Assembly: GCF_036639235.1 (NCBI RefSeq)
Contig: NZ_JAVWJB010000024.1
Coordinates: 1-26,376, forward strand
Origin: Clostridium_AB sp036639235
GTDB taxonomy: Bacteria > Bacillota > Clostridia > Clostridiales > Caloramatoraceae
Reading direction: 5' to 3'
Length of the DNA stretch: 26,376 bases
The position numbers were made by a program, and so were the translations under genes. Each line of letters opens with the position of its first letter. Within the stretch, counting starts at the first letter, position 1. This document shows, piece by piece, positions 14,590 to 21,695 of this stretch. A model generated the notes under the pieces. It had not been told where the DNA came from. It saw only the letters and a list, made by a program, of their open reading frames with translations, and made no database searches.

Positions 14590-16119
14590 TTAACTTATTT
14601 TCTTTGAATCTTCTAGAAGTATTGCATCCATCTTATCAAAGTCTGCATCTACCCCTTCTGGTTTTGCTGTAAACTTACTTACAACATAAGTTGCAATTAA
14701 TGAAGCTAAGAATCCAGGTACCATTTCATACATAGATAACATGGATATTAAGAAATCTGGTGCAGGAACTCCCATAGTTGAAATAAATCCTCTAGCAGAT
14801 ATCCATCCTATAACAGTAAGTCCTCCAGCTAGCATTCCTGATAGTGCACCCCACTTAGTCATTCTTCTCCAGTATAAACTCATAAGTATTACAGGTCCAA
14901 ATGAACAGCCAAATCCTGCCCATGCTTGACCTACTATATTAAGTATTGACTTATTATCTAGGTATGCAAATATAGTAGCAACTAAAGCAACTCCTACAAC
15001 AGCACATCTACTAATTACAATCTTCTTCTTATCTGAAATATCCTTTTTAAAGAATGTTAAGTAGAAGTCCTGAGTTACTGAACTTGCACATACTAGAAGC
15101 TGTGATGAGATTGTACTCATAATAGCTGCAAGTACTGCTGCAAGTATAATTCCTGTAATAAATGGATGGAATAGAATATCTCCAAGTACTAGGAATACTG
15201 TTTCTGGATCTTCAAGTTTAATACCTTTTTGATTTAGGTATACAAGTCCTGTCATACCACTTGCAACAGCTCCAAGTAATCCAAATGCCATCCAGCCAAT
15301 ACCTATTCTTCTTGCTGACTTAAGTTCAGAAGTAGACTTTATAGCCATAAATCTTACTATAATATGAGGTTGTCCAAAGTATCCAAGACCCCATGCAAGT
15401 AAGCTTATAATACCAATAACGCTTGTACCCTTAAATATATCAAATAGTGAAGGATTAATAGCAGTAATTTGTTCTACAAATGTACCAGGTGCCATGTCTA
15501 TGTTCATGTAAGCAACAACAGGTACTGCAATAATAGTAACGAACATTAAGCATCCTTGGAAGAAATCTGTTAATGAAACAGCAATAAATCCACCGAAGAA
15601 TGTATATAAAACAACTACTGATAAAGTAATTACAACTCCAAGTGTGTAGCTTAATCCGAATGATGAAATAAATAGTTTTCCTCCAGCTACAACTCCTGAT
15701 GATACATATAAAACAAAGAATACAAGAATCAGTGTTCCTGAAATAAGTCTTAGCATTCTTGATGTATCCTTAAATCTATTCTCTAGGAAATCAGGAATAG
15801 TCATAGAATCATTTGCAACCTCAGTATATACTCTAAATTTAGGTGCTAGTAATAAATAGTTTAGATATGCACCAACTGTTAATCCAACAGCAATCCACAT
15901 CTGGGATAGTCCAGCAGCGAAAACTGCACCTGGTAGTCCCATAAGCATCCATCCACTCATGTCACTAGCTCCAGCAGATAATGCTGTAACTGCAGGGCCA
16001 AGGTCTCTGCCCCCTAGCATGTAGTCATTAATATTTGTTGTTTTCTTATATGAGTAGTATCCAATTGATAATAGAACTAACATATAGAATACAATTGCAA
16101 TAAACAGATAAAAGTCCAT
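14590..16119 (-). CDS. putP: Sodium/proline symporter (SSS family)
   Basis: A 509-residue polytopic sodium:solute symporter with about 13 helices, closest by motif to PutP. It shows the N-terminal NDYMLGGRDLGP loop, the Na+/proline site region ALSAGASDMSGWMLMGLPGA (about 48-67), and GYFGQPHIIVRFMAIKS in the middle, a PutP/PanF hallmark. It imports L-proline with Na+, for osmoprotection or, in Clostridia, as a Stickland electron acceptor. Start ATG 16119 with AAGGAGGA 7 nt upstream. A candidate minus-strand promoter is TTGTTT (16233-16228), 17 nt, TAATAT (16210-16205). It is monocistronic with a strong terminator. Substrate is inferred from family motifs; related sugar or pantothenate carriers are less likely given the PutP-type core. 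Confidence 0.9.
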   Translation of the reverse strand: MDFYLFIAIVFYMLVLLSIGYYSYKKTTNINDYMLGGRDLGPAVTALSAGASDMSGWMLMGLPGAVFAAGLSQMWIAVGLTVGAYLNYLLLAPKFRVYTEVANDSMTIPDFLENRFKDTSRMLRLISGTLILVFFVLYVSSGVVAGGKLFISSFGLSYTLGVVITLSVVVLYTFFGGFIAVSLTDFFQGCLMFVTIIAVPVVAYMNIDMAPGTFVEQITAINPSLFDIFKGTSVIGIISLLAWGLGYFGQPHIIVRFMAIKSTSELKSARRIGIGWMAFGLLGAVASGMTGLVYLNQKGIKLEDPETVFLVLGDILFHPFITGIILAAVLAAIMSTISSQLLVCASSVTQDFYLTFFKKDISDKKKIVISRCAVVGVALVATIFAYLDNKSILNIVGQAWAGFGCSFGPVILMSLYWRRMTKWGALSGMLAGGLTVIGWISARGFISTMGVPAPDFLISMLSMYEMVPGFLASLIATYVVSKFTAKPEGVDADFDKMDAILLEDSKKIS

Positions 16120-16330
16120 AAAATGTCCTCCTTGTATTAATTTTTATAAATTAATTAATTATTCCACTCAATAATATATTGGTATACAATTAAACAATAT
16201 GAATATATTATCATATTAAAACCCTATAAACAATTGTATTTTCAATATTTAAGGGGATTTGAACTAAAGAAAAGGTTTTCACTAAATTATGAAAATAAAA
16301 CTACAAATATTTATAAATTTAGTAGTAAAT

Positions 16331-16408
16331 ATCATAATGAAAATAGAACTTCATTATGATATAATTATGCTACATCATAGCGACATATGTTTACAAAATT
16401 ATTTGTAA
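16331..16408. promoter_or_regulatory. Two palindromes upstream of the acyl-ligase fusion gene
   Basis: A perfect 11-bp inverted repeat with 8-nt centre (ATCATAATGAA at 16331-16341, TTCATTATGAT at 16350-16360) is followed 30 nt later by TTACAAA-ATTA-TTTGTAA (16391-16408). Both lie in the divergent region between putP and the acyl-ligase gene. They look like repressor operators, but I do not recognise either as a known FapR or FadR site. Confidence 0.4.
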
Positions 16409-16518
16409 TGTAGGTTATAGGTAGATGGATAATTATCAGAAAAAAGAATATTTTTAATTAAATAAGAAGATTTTGATATTATGTTATAAAATGTGTGTTA
16501 TTAGGAGTGAGAAATATA

Positions 16519-19071
16519 ATGAAATTAGGGAAATATAGATTAGCTGAGAGGCTAGAGAGTGTATGTAATAAGTATAAGGAAACTGTTGCTATTATTTACG
16601 CTAGAGACAATGGGAATAGGGAAGAATATACTTTTGGTGAGATTAAGAAAAATGCAGAGGAGCTAGTTACTAAACTTGCTTCAATTGGAATAAAATCTGG
16701 AGACAGAATAGGTATTGTTGGAGCTAATTCACCGTGGTGGATAACAGCTTTATTTGGATCACTTAAGAGTGAAACAACATCTGTACTTATAGATTCCTCA
16801 TTACCAAGTGACGAAATTGATAGGCTAATTAAGAATTCAGACTTAAGCTGCCTATTTATATATGATGAGATTTTTGATGCCCTTAATAAGGAGGACTATA
16901 AGAACTTTCCAGTATATAGTCTTGATAAGGGGTATAACTTAATTAATGGTTGTAGCGTAAAGAAAGAAATAATGGATATAGATGAGGATGTATTTGCAAT
17001 TATTTATTCATCTGGAACTACTAGTAGTGCTAAGGGAGTTATGGTTACATATGATTCAATGGACTTAGCATCTAAAGTTTGTATTGAAAATTATTACACT
17101 GGATATAGAAAAAAGGTGCTAAATATCATGCCACCTTTCCATATAGCAGGACTTACATTCTTTACTTCATGCTTCCTACTTGGTTGTGAAACATTTATTA
17201 TTGAAAAACCAAGTCCAGTAAAGCTTTCAGCAGCATTTCAGGAGTACAAACCTACATCATTTGGAGCTGTTCCAAAGGTATATGATGTATTCCTTGAAAA
17301 AATAGAACTTGGATTAAAGTCAAAGGGTAATTTCTTTAGAAATACTATGATGAAAATGAATAAAGCATCAATATTTACAAGAAAAAACCTTAAAATAAAT
17401 ATAGGTAAGGGAATATTCTCTCCTATTAATAAGCAGGCATTTGGAGGAAACCTAAGAGAGTTTTTCTGTGGAGCTGCAATGATAAGCCGTGAAACAGCAG
17501 ACTTTTACTTTGGATTCGGTGTTGAGTTCTATGCGATGTACGGGCTAACAGAAACAAATATTCCTGTTACAACAACTGTACCATCAGAATACTCACCAGG
17601 AACTAATGGTTCTATAGTAGGGAAAGGGGTTAAGGTTAAAATAGGAGAGCCTGATCATAACGGTATAGGTGAGATTTTAATAAAAACTCCTTGTATGATG
17701 AAGGGGTATTTTAGAGATGAAAAAACAACAAGTGAAGCATTTAATGAAGAGGGATACTTTAAAACAGGTGACCTTGGAATATTAGATTTAAATGGAAAGC
17801 TTGTTATTACAGGTAGAAGTAAGGAAATTATAGTACTTCAAACAGGTAAAAAGGTTGCTCCTATAGATATAGAAGCACTTTACAAGGATGTTGAAGGTAT
17901 TGAAGACATTGCTTGCTGCGGAATTAATGTTAAGGATAAGGGGTATGATGAGATACACTTATTCGTTATAGCAAGTGATAAAGAGGCGGTTAACAAGGCT
18001 ATACTTGAAAGGTCTGCAGAGCTTACTTCTAGCTTTAGAACTACAGGAATACACTTTGTAGAGTCTATACCTGCAACTACACTTGGGAAGGTAAAAAGAC
18101 ATCTTCTAAAGGAAATGGCAACTACTGTTCAAGAAGAGGTTGCATGTGAATGTAGATCTGAAGAATATACTCCAGAATCAAATATAATTTCTATGGTATA
18201 TAAGATTAAGAAGGACCTAGTATCAAGGGGAGTTAATGTTACTGTATCAAGTAGACTTCAAGAGGAATTAGGGTTTGACTCAATTTCTATGGCAGAGCTT
18301 AGCTTTAATGTAGAAAATGAGTATGGAGTAGATATAAGCATGAAAATAGGACCACAGTTTACTGTTGGTGATGTTATAGAAATTGCAACTTGCGGTGCTA
18401 GTTCAAGAACAAGTGAAAAAAGATTCTATGATATTGAGAAGTTCCCAGCAATTAGAAATGCTGCACATAACTTAGTTTTTAGAATGTCTGTTGAAGCACT
18501 TAAAGTGTTCTGGAAGTTCCAAGTTAAAGGAATTGAAAATATTCCTGATGATCAGGGGTATATCCTATGTCCTAACCATGAAACCAACTTAGATGGACTT
18601 TGGGTTGCAGGTTCACTTCCGAAAAAGCACAGAAAGAGTTATTTCTGCCTTGCTAAGGAAGAAATAGCAAAGAATAAGGTAGGACAGTTTTTCTTAAGAG
18701 TATTTGGAGGAATACCTGTTAACAGAACAGGAAATTCAACACCTGCACTTAAGAGATGTTTAGAAGTTTTAAATAAGAGAAACATATTACTGATTCACCC
18801 TGAGGGAACAAGAACAGATGACGGAAACCTTAAAGAGTTTAAGGAAGGAGCTGCTAAGCTTGCACTTGATTCCGAAACACCTATTATTCCTGTTAAAATT
18901 AAGGGTGGATATAATGTATATCCAAAGGGAAGATTTATGCCAAAACTGTTTAATTTTAAGTCATTCTCAAGACATAAAATAGAAATAGTATTTGGTAAGC
19001 CAATTTGTCCTAAGGGTAAAACAATAGCTGAAATTAATGCAGCCATAAAAAAAGAGATTATCAGCATATAG
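16519..19071 (+). CDS. Acyl-activating ligase / ACP / PlsC acyltransferase fusion
   Basis: An 850-residue three-domain protein. Residues 1-540 form an AMP-forming acyl ligase: YSSGTTSSAKGV (Ser165 region), YAMYGLTETN, GYFKTGDLG, TGRSKEI and the C-terminal catalytic-lysine segment TLGKVKRH. Residues about 560-635 form an acyl carrier domain with LGFDSISM, Ser588 being the phosphopantetheine site. Residues about 665-850 form a PlsC-type glycerolipid acyltransferase with NHETNLD (His687, Asp692) and HPEGTRTDDG (760-769). The order suggests a fatty acid is adenylated, loaded on the built-in ACP and transferred to a lysolipid or glycerophosphate acceptor. This is functionally like Aas (acyl-ACP synthetase/lysophospholipid acyltransferase) but with its own carrier and a different domain order. 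The start chosen is ATG 16519 after TTAGGAG. A phosphopantetheinyl transferase and a PAP2 phosphatase follow downstream. No membrane segment is obvious. Confidence 0.9.
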   Translation: MKLGKYRLAERLESVCNKYKETVAIIYARDNGNREEYTFGEIKKNAEELVTKLASIGIKSGDRIGIVGANSPWWITALFGSLKSETTSVLIDSSLPSDEIDRLIKNSDLSCLFIYDEIFDALNKEDYKNFPVYSLDKGYNLINGCSVKKEIMDIDEDVFAIIYSSGTTSSAKGVMVTYDSMDLASKVCIENYYTGYRKKVLNIMPPFHIAGLTFFTSCFLLGCETFIIEKPSPVKLSAAFQEYKPTSFGAVPKVYDVFLEKIELGLKSKGNFFRNTMMKMNKASIFTRKNLKINIGKGIFSPINKQAFGGNLREFFCGAAMISRETADFYFGFGVEFYAMYGLTETNIPVTTTVPSEYSPGTNGSIVGKGVKVKIGEPDHNGIGEILIKTPCMMKGYFRDEKTTSEAFNEEGYFKTGDLGILDLNGKLVITGRSKEIIVLQTGKKVAPIDIEALYKDVEGIEDIACCGINVKDKGYDEIHLFVIASDKEAVNKAILERSAELTSSFRTTGIHFVESIPATTLGKVKRHLLKEMATTVQEEVACECRSEEYTPESNIISMVYKIKKDLVSRGVNVTVSSRLQEELGFDSISMAELSFNVENEYGVDISMKIGPQFTVGDVIEIATCGASSRTSEKRFYDIEKFPAIRNAAHNLVFRMSVEALKVFWKFQVKGIENIPDDQGYILCPNHETNLDGLWVAGSLPKKHRKSYFCLAKEEIAKNKVGQFFLRVFGGIPVNRTGNSTPALKRCLEVLNKRNILLIHPEGTRTDDGNLKEFKEGAAKLALDSETPIIPVKIKGGYNVYPKGRFMPKLFNFKSFSRHKIEIVFGKPICPKGKTIAEINAAIKKEIISI

Positions 19072-19085
19072 GGTGATTTTCTACA

Positions 19086-19384
19086 GGTGGAGTGAGTTAA
19101 CCACCAAGCTACCTTAATTAAAGTAAGGGTCAGTAGAATTTACTATATGATCATTGGCTAGTGAGATAGTAACAAGAGGTTCTAAAATAAAAAATCCAGA
19201 GATACCTAAGACAACCGTAAAACTCAGGCGAAGCCTTCAAACACTACGGTTTTTTCTAAGGTCTCTCTGGATTTTTCACTTAAGAACCTCTAAGTTCCTA
19301 CTCAATGCAATGATCATATAGTAAATATCTACATGAAGGATTGGTGCTTTAATGATAGTGTGTAGGTGGTTAACTCACACCACC
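19086..19384 (+). repeat. Structured dispersed element D with extended outer palindrome
   Basis: The core element has perfect 19-bp arms ATTTACTATATGATCATTG (19138-19156) and complement (19308-19326). The ruler is kept: CTAAA 19182, CTAAG 19206, then CTAAG 19256, TTAAG 19280, CTAAG 19290. The 19-nt helix is AAAAATCCAGAGA-centred and compensated on the other side. The apical stem ACCGTA/TACGGT (19214-19219, 19245-19250) encloses AAACTC-AGGCGAAGCCT-TCAAAC. Unlike A-C, a second palindrome of 19/20 pairs (19086-19105 with 19365-19384) surrounds it, with partial pairing between, giving a hairpin of about 300 nt. It lies between the fusion gene and the phosphopantetheinyl transferase gene. Confidence 0.82.
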
Positions 19385-19447
19385 ATTAGGTTAGTCAATA
19401 TGCTTCAAGAAAGATGGAGGGGGCTTTAAAAAGCCTAAGATGATAGG

Positions 19448-19500
19448 TTCTAAGTCAAAACCTAAGGGTACAGTCTAGGACACTACATCTCACCATGAAG
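19448..19500 (+). repeat. Truncated element E (right end only)
   Basis: TTCTAAGTCAAAAC through TAGGA and CACCATGAA aligns without gaps to the last 52 nt of element A (223 onward), with about a dozen differences. The left arm and apical part are missing. Immediately upstream lies GGGGGCTTTAAAAAGCC, resembling the hairpin just after element A. It appears to be a deletion remnant or a half element. Confidence 0.7.
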
Positions 19501-19555
19501 ATTCATCAATATAATTGGAAGAGACTAAGGCTAGTGTCTTTATAAAAGCCACAAG

Positions 19556-19583
19556 AGCTAGTGAGTATATCACTAGCTTTTTT
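19556..19583 (+). terminator. Terminator upstream of the phosphopantetheinyl transferase gene
   Basis: AGCTAGTGA (19556-19564) pairs with TCACTAGCT (19570-19578), 5-nt loop, followed by T-run to 19583. It ends only 42 nt before the next start codon, so it could also work as a leader attenuator; overlapping alternative pairings with GGCTAGTG at 19530 are possible. Confidence 0.75.
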
Positions 19584-19624
19584 ATATGATATAATTAGGG
19601 TATTATTTGGTTTATGGAGGAAGC

Positions 19625-20281
19625 ATGGGTAAGGATTTAGGTATTACTAGGCTTTATTTTATGAAGGTTAATTCTATAGAAGAAAGATTTAACCATTGGT
19701 ATAACAGTGTTTCTGATTATAGAAGAGATAAGGTTATGAAGCTTAGGGTTTATGAGGATAGGGTACGTTCTTTAGCATCTGAGGTTGTTTTGAGAATGGG
19801 ACTTCGGGATGTAGGATATAAGTTTGATGACTTAACTATAGAGTACTCAGATAGAGGTAAGCCTGATTTTACTAAGGAATCACTTCATTATAATTTATCC
19901 CATTCAGGGGATTATGTTCTGTGTGGTCTTAGTAAATACCCTATAGGTGTTGATATAGAGAAGGTTCGTAGTATTAACCTTAAAATTATAGATAGGTTTT
20001 ATTCAATAGATGAAGGTGAATATCTTAAGGGATTTTTAGGGGAAGATAAGCTTAGAGAGTTTTTTAGGATTTGGTCCTGTAAAGAGAGCTACATAAAGTA
20101 TACTGGAGAGGGTTTAGCTGCTCCATTAAAGAGTTTTAGTGTAGATCTTATGAATAATACTGTTACAAGGGAAGAAGTATTACTAAATTGTAGATTACAT
20201 ATCTTTGAATTAGATGGTCATATGGCATCTAGCTGCTACATTGGTGAAGGTGTAGAGCTTAAAGAGATTGTTCTAGAATAG
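19625..20281 (+). CDS. Sfp-type 4'-phosphopantetheinyl transferase
   Basis: A 218-residue enzyme that moves the phosphopantetheine arm of CoA onto a serine of carrier proteins. Motifs in order: DRGKPDF, LHYNLSHSGDYVLCGL, the Mg2+-binding IGVDIEKVR, and FRIWSCKESYIKYTGEGL (the WxxKES...K signature), spaced as in the long Sfp/AcpT-type family. The obvious local substrate is the carrier domain of the ligase/PlsC fusion upstream (Ser588). An Sfp-type enzyme could also serve other carriers in the cell. The start chosen is ATG 19625 after GGAGG; upstream in-frame TTG at 19607 is rejected because it precedes that site. The next gene starts 9 nt after its stop, with the ribosome binding site overlapping the stop, so the two are cotranscribed. 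Confidence 0.93.
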   Translation: MGKDLGITRLYFMKVNSIEERFNHWYNSVSDYRRDKVMKLRVYEDRVRSLASEVVLRMGLRDVGYKFDDLTIEYSDRGKPDFTKESLHYNLSHSGDYVLCGLSKYPIGVDIEKVRSINLKIIDRFYSIDEGEYLKGFLGEDKLREFFRIWSCKESYIKYTGEGLAAPLKSFSVDLMNNTVTREEVLLNCRLHIFELDGHMASSCYIGEGVELKEIVLE

Positions 20282-20289
20282 GAGGATAT

Positions 20290-21120
20290 ATGGAATTAGA
20301 AGTAATTAAGTTTATACAGGGATTTAGTAGCCCTTTTTTAGATTTTATATTTCAGATTATAACTGTATGTGGTGAAGGAGTAGTTATTATAGGAGTTTTA
20401 AGTACTATTTACTGGGCAATTAATAAGGAGTTTGGTGAGTATATTGGGTTTTCCTATTTTACAAGTATGCTTATAAATAATTTTGTTAAGGATATATTTA
20501 AGGCATCAAGACCTATAGGTCAGGTTGGGGTGGTTAGCCTTAGAACTGAAACTGCTACAGGATATTCTTTTCCAAGTGGGCATAGTCAAGGAGCATCTAC
20601 TTTTTATACGGCACTATCAATAGGCATTAAGAAAAGATGGGTGTATATAGTATTTGGAGTTTTAATATTTTTTATTGGGCTATCAAGACTATATCTTGGG
20701 GTTCACTACCCAAGAGATGTTATAGCGGGAATATTCCTTGGAATTTTATCTTCTATAGCTTGTTATAAGCTATTTAATATTGTTTCAAATAGACTTGTTT
20801 TATATGTAATAGTGTTTATACTTTTCCTACCTGTTTTATTTATCAATAATTCACCTGATTTTATTAAGGCTTTTGGTGGGTTCTTTGGATTTGTTATAGG
20901 AATATGGTTTGAGGGAAGATATGTAGGATTTACTACTAGAGGAACTAAGCTTAAAAAGGTTTTAAGGGTATCTCTTGGAATAGTTTTAATTGGAATAGTT
21001 CATGGTGGACTTAAGTTATGTTTACCTGAGAGTAATGTGTTTTACTTTATTAGATATGCTATAACATGTTTTATTGGACTTGGATTATATCCAATGATTT
21101 TTACTAAGTTAAAGTTATAA
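20290..21120 (+). CDS. PAP2-family membrane phosphatase
   Basis: A 276-residue membrane protein with the three phosphatase signatures: KDIFKASRP, YSFPSGHSQGAS and SRLYLGVHYPRDVIAG, whose two histidines and Arg form the phosphohistidine active site. It has about 7-8 hydrophobic helices, with an extra C-terminal helical block beyond the usual six-helix core. Likely substrates are lipid phosphates (phosphatidate, undecaprenyl pyrophosphate) or phosphatidylglycerophosphate. Given cotranscription with the phosphopantetheinyl transferase and proximity to the acyltransferase fusion, phosphatidic acid or a related glycerolipid phosphate is a reasonable inference. The start ATG 20290 has AGGAGG 5 nt upstream. 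Confidence 0.9.
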   Translation: MELEVIKFIQGFSSPFLDFIFQIITVCGEGVVIIGVLSTIYWAINKEFGEYIGFSYFTSMLINNFVKDIFKASRPIGQVGVVSLRTETATGYSFPSGHSQGASTFYTALSIGIKKRWVYIVFGVLIFFIGLSRLYLGVHYPRDVIAGIFLGILSSIACYKLFNIVSNRLVLYVIVFILFLPVLFINNSPDFIKAFGGFFGFVIGIWFEGRYVGFTTRGTKLKKVLRVSLGIVLIGIVHGGLKLCLPESNVFYFIRYAITCFIGLGLYPMIFTKLKL

Positions 21121-21159
21121 AATAACTTAGATTTTTATATTAAAGGTAGAATATGTAGT

Positions 21160-21191
21160 AGGAGCTTTCTCATAAGGGATTGCTCCTTTTT
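21160..21191 (+). terminator. Terminator after the PAP2 gene
   Basis: AGGAGC-tt-TCTC pairs with GGGA-tt-GCTCCT (symmetrical internal loop), followed by five T residues. Confidence 0.7.
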
Positions 21192-21254
21192 AGGTTAGGA
21201 GGGTTAAGAAGCCTTGCCTCCCTTTAGCAATTTGTGGGGTTATTCCATTTTTAT

Positions 21255-21308
21255 TTGACATAGTAGACAAATGTCGTATATAATTACTTTAATAAGTAGA
21301 CAAATGTC
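21255..21308 (+). promoter_or_regulatory. BlaI/MecI-type promoter with two operators
   Basis: TTGACA (21255-21260), 18 nt, TATAAT (21279-21284). The spacer contains the palindrome GACAAATGTC (21266-21275), and an identical copy lies downstream at 21299-21308, 33 bp away (three helical turns, same DNA face). Both match the BlaI/MecI operator style (RACAnnTGTY). A repressor dimer at each site would cover the promoter and ribosome binding region, predicting autorepression. Confidence 0.8.
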
Positions 21309-21324
21309 GCACAGGAGGAGTTTT

Positions 21325-21690
21325 ATGAAGAAGTTACCTAAGTCTGAGCATCAGGTTATTAAGTACATATGGAGTAGAGGAGAAGGTGAAGTGTCCTCTA
21401 AGGATATTACTGATTATATGGGGGAGAGTTACGACTGGTCTAAGGGAACAACATCAAAGGTTCTATCAAGACTTGTTGAGAAGGGGTTTTTAGAGTCATT
21501 TAAGGAAGGTAGAAGCACTATTTATAAGGTTTTAGTAGGTAGTGAAGAATATATTAAGTTTGAAACTGAGGAGTTTTTCTCATTTGTACATAATGGTTCC
21601 TTAAAAAGTATTGTTTCAACCCTAGGTGAAAGTAATGCTATATCAGAGGATGATATTAAGGAACTTGAACAGTGGATAAAGAGTAGGTAG
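21325..21690 (+). CDS. BlaI/MecI-family transcriptional repressor
   Basis: A 121-residue winged-helix repressor of the BlaI/MecI/CopY family, the normal length. Visible are the opening PKSEHQVIKYIWSRGE, the recognition helix region WSKGTTSKVLSRLVEKGFL, and the wing EGRSTIYKVLV. The C-terminal helices for dimerisation end in DIKELEQWIKSR. No CopY-type Cys motif is present at the C-terminus, so it is not a copper sensor. The start chosen is ATG 21325 after AGGAGGAG. It very likely binds the two operators in its own promoter and is cleaved or released through the M56 protease encoded 5 nt downstream. The regulon probably includes the VanZ-like gene, so envelope stress or antibiotics are plausible signals. 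Confidence 0.92.
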   Translation: MKKLPKSEHQVIKYIWSRGEGEVSSKDITDYMGESYDWSKGTTSKVLSRLVEKGFLESFKEGRSTIYKVLVGSEEYIKFETEEFFSFVHNGSLKSIVSTLGESNAISEDDIKELEQWIKSR

Positions 21691-21695
21691 TTATA

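Noticed and set aside
58..19384. Elements A-D as ordinary MITEs or IS ends
   Set aside because: No transposase is present, no shared terminal inverted repeat sequence exists between copies, and I could not see target-site duplications. The complementary but copy-specific arms argue against a simple recent MITE family. Old, diverged insertions remain possible.
21325..21690. CopY copper repressor controlling copA
   Set aside because: The repressor has no C-terminal CxCx4CxC-type metal motif, and its operators differ from the copA palindrome. The M56 partner identifies it as BlaI/MecI-type.
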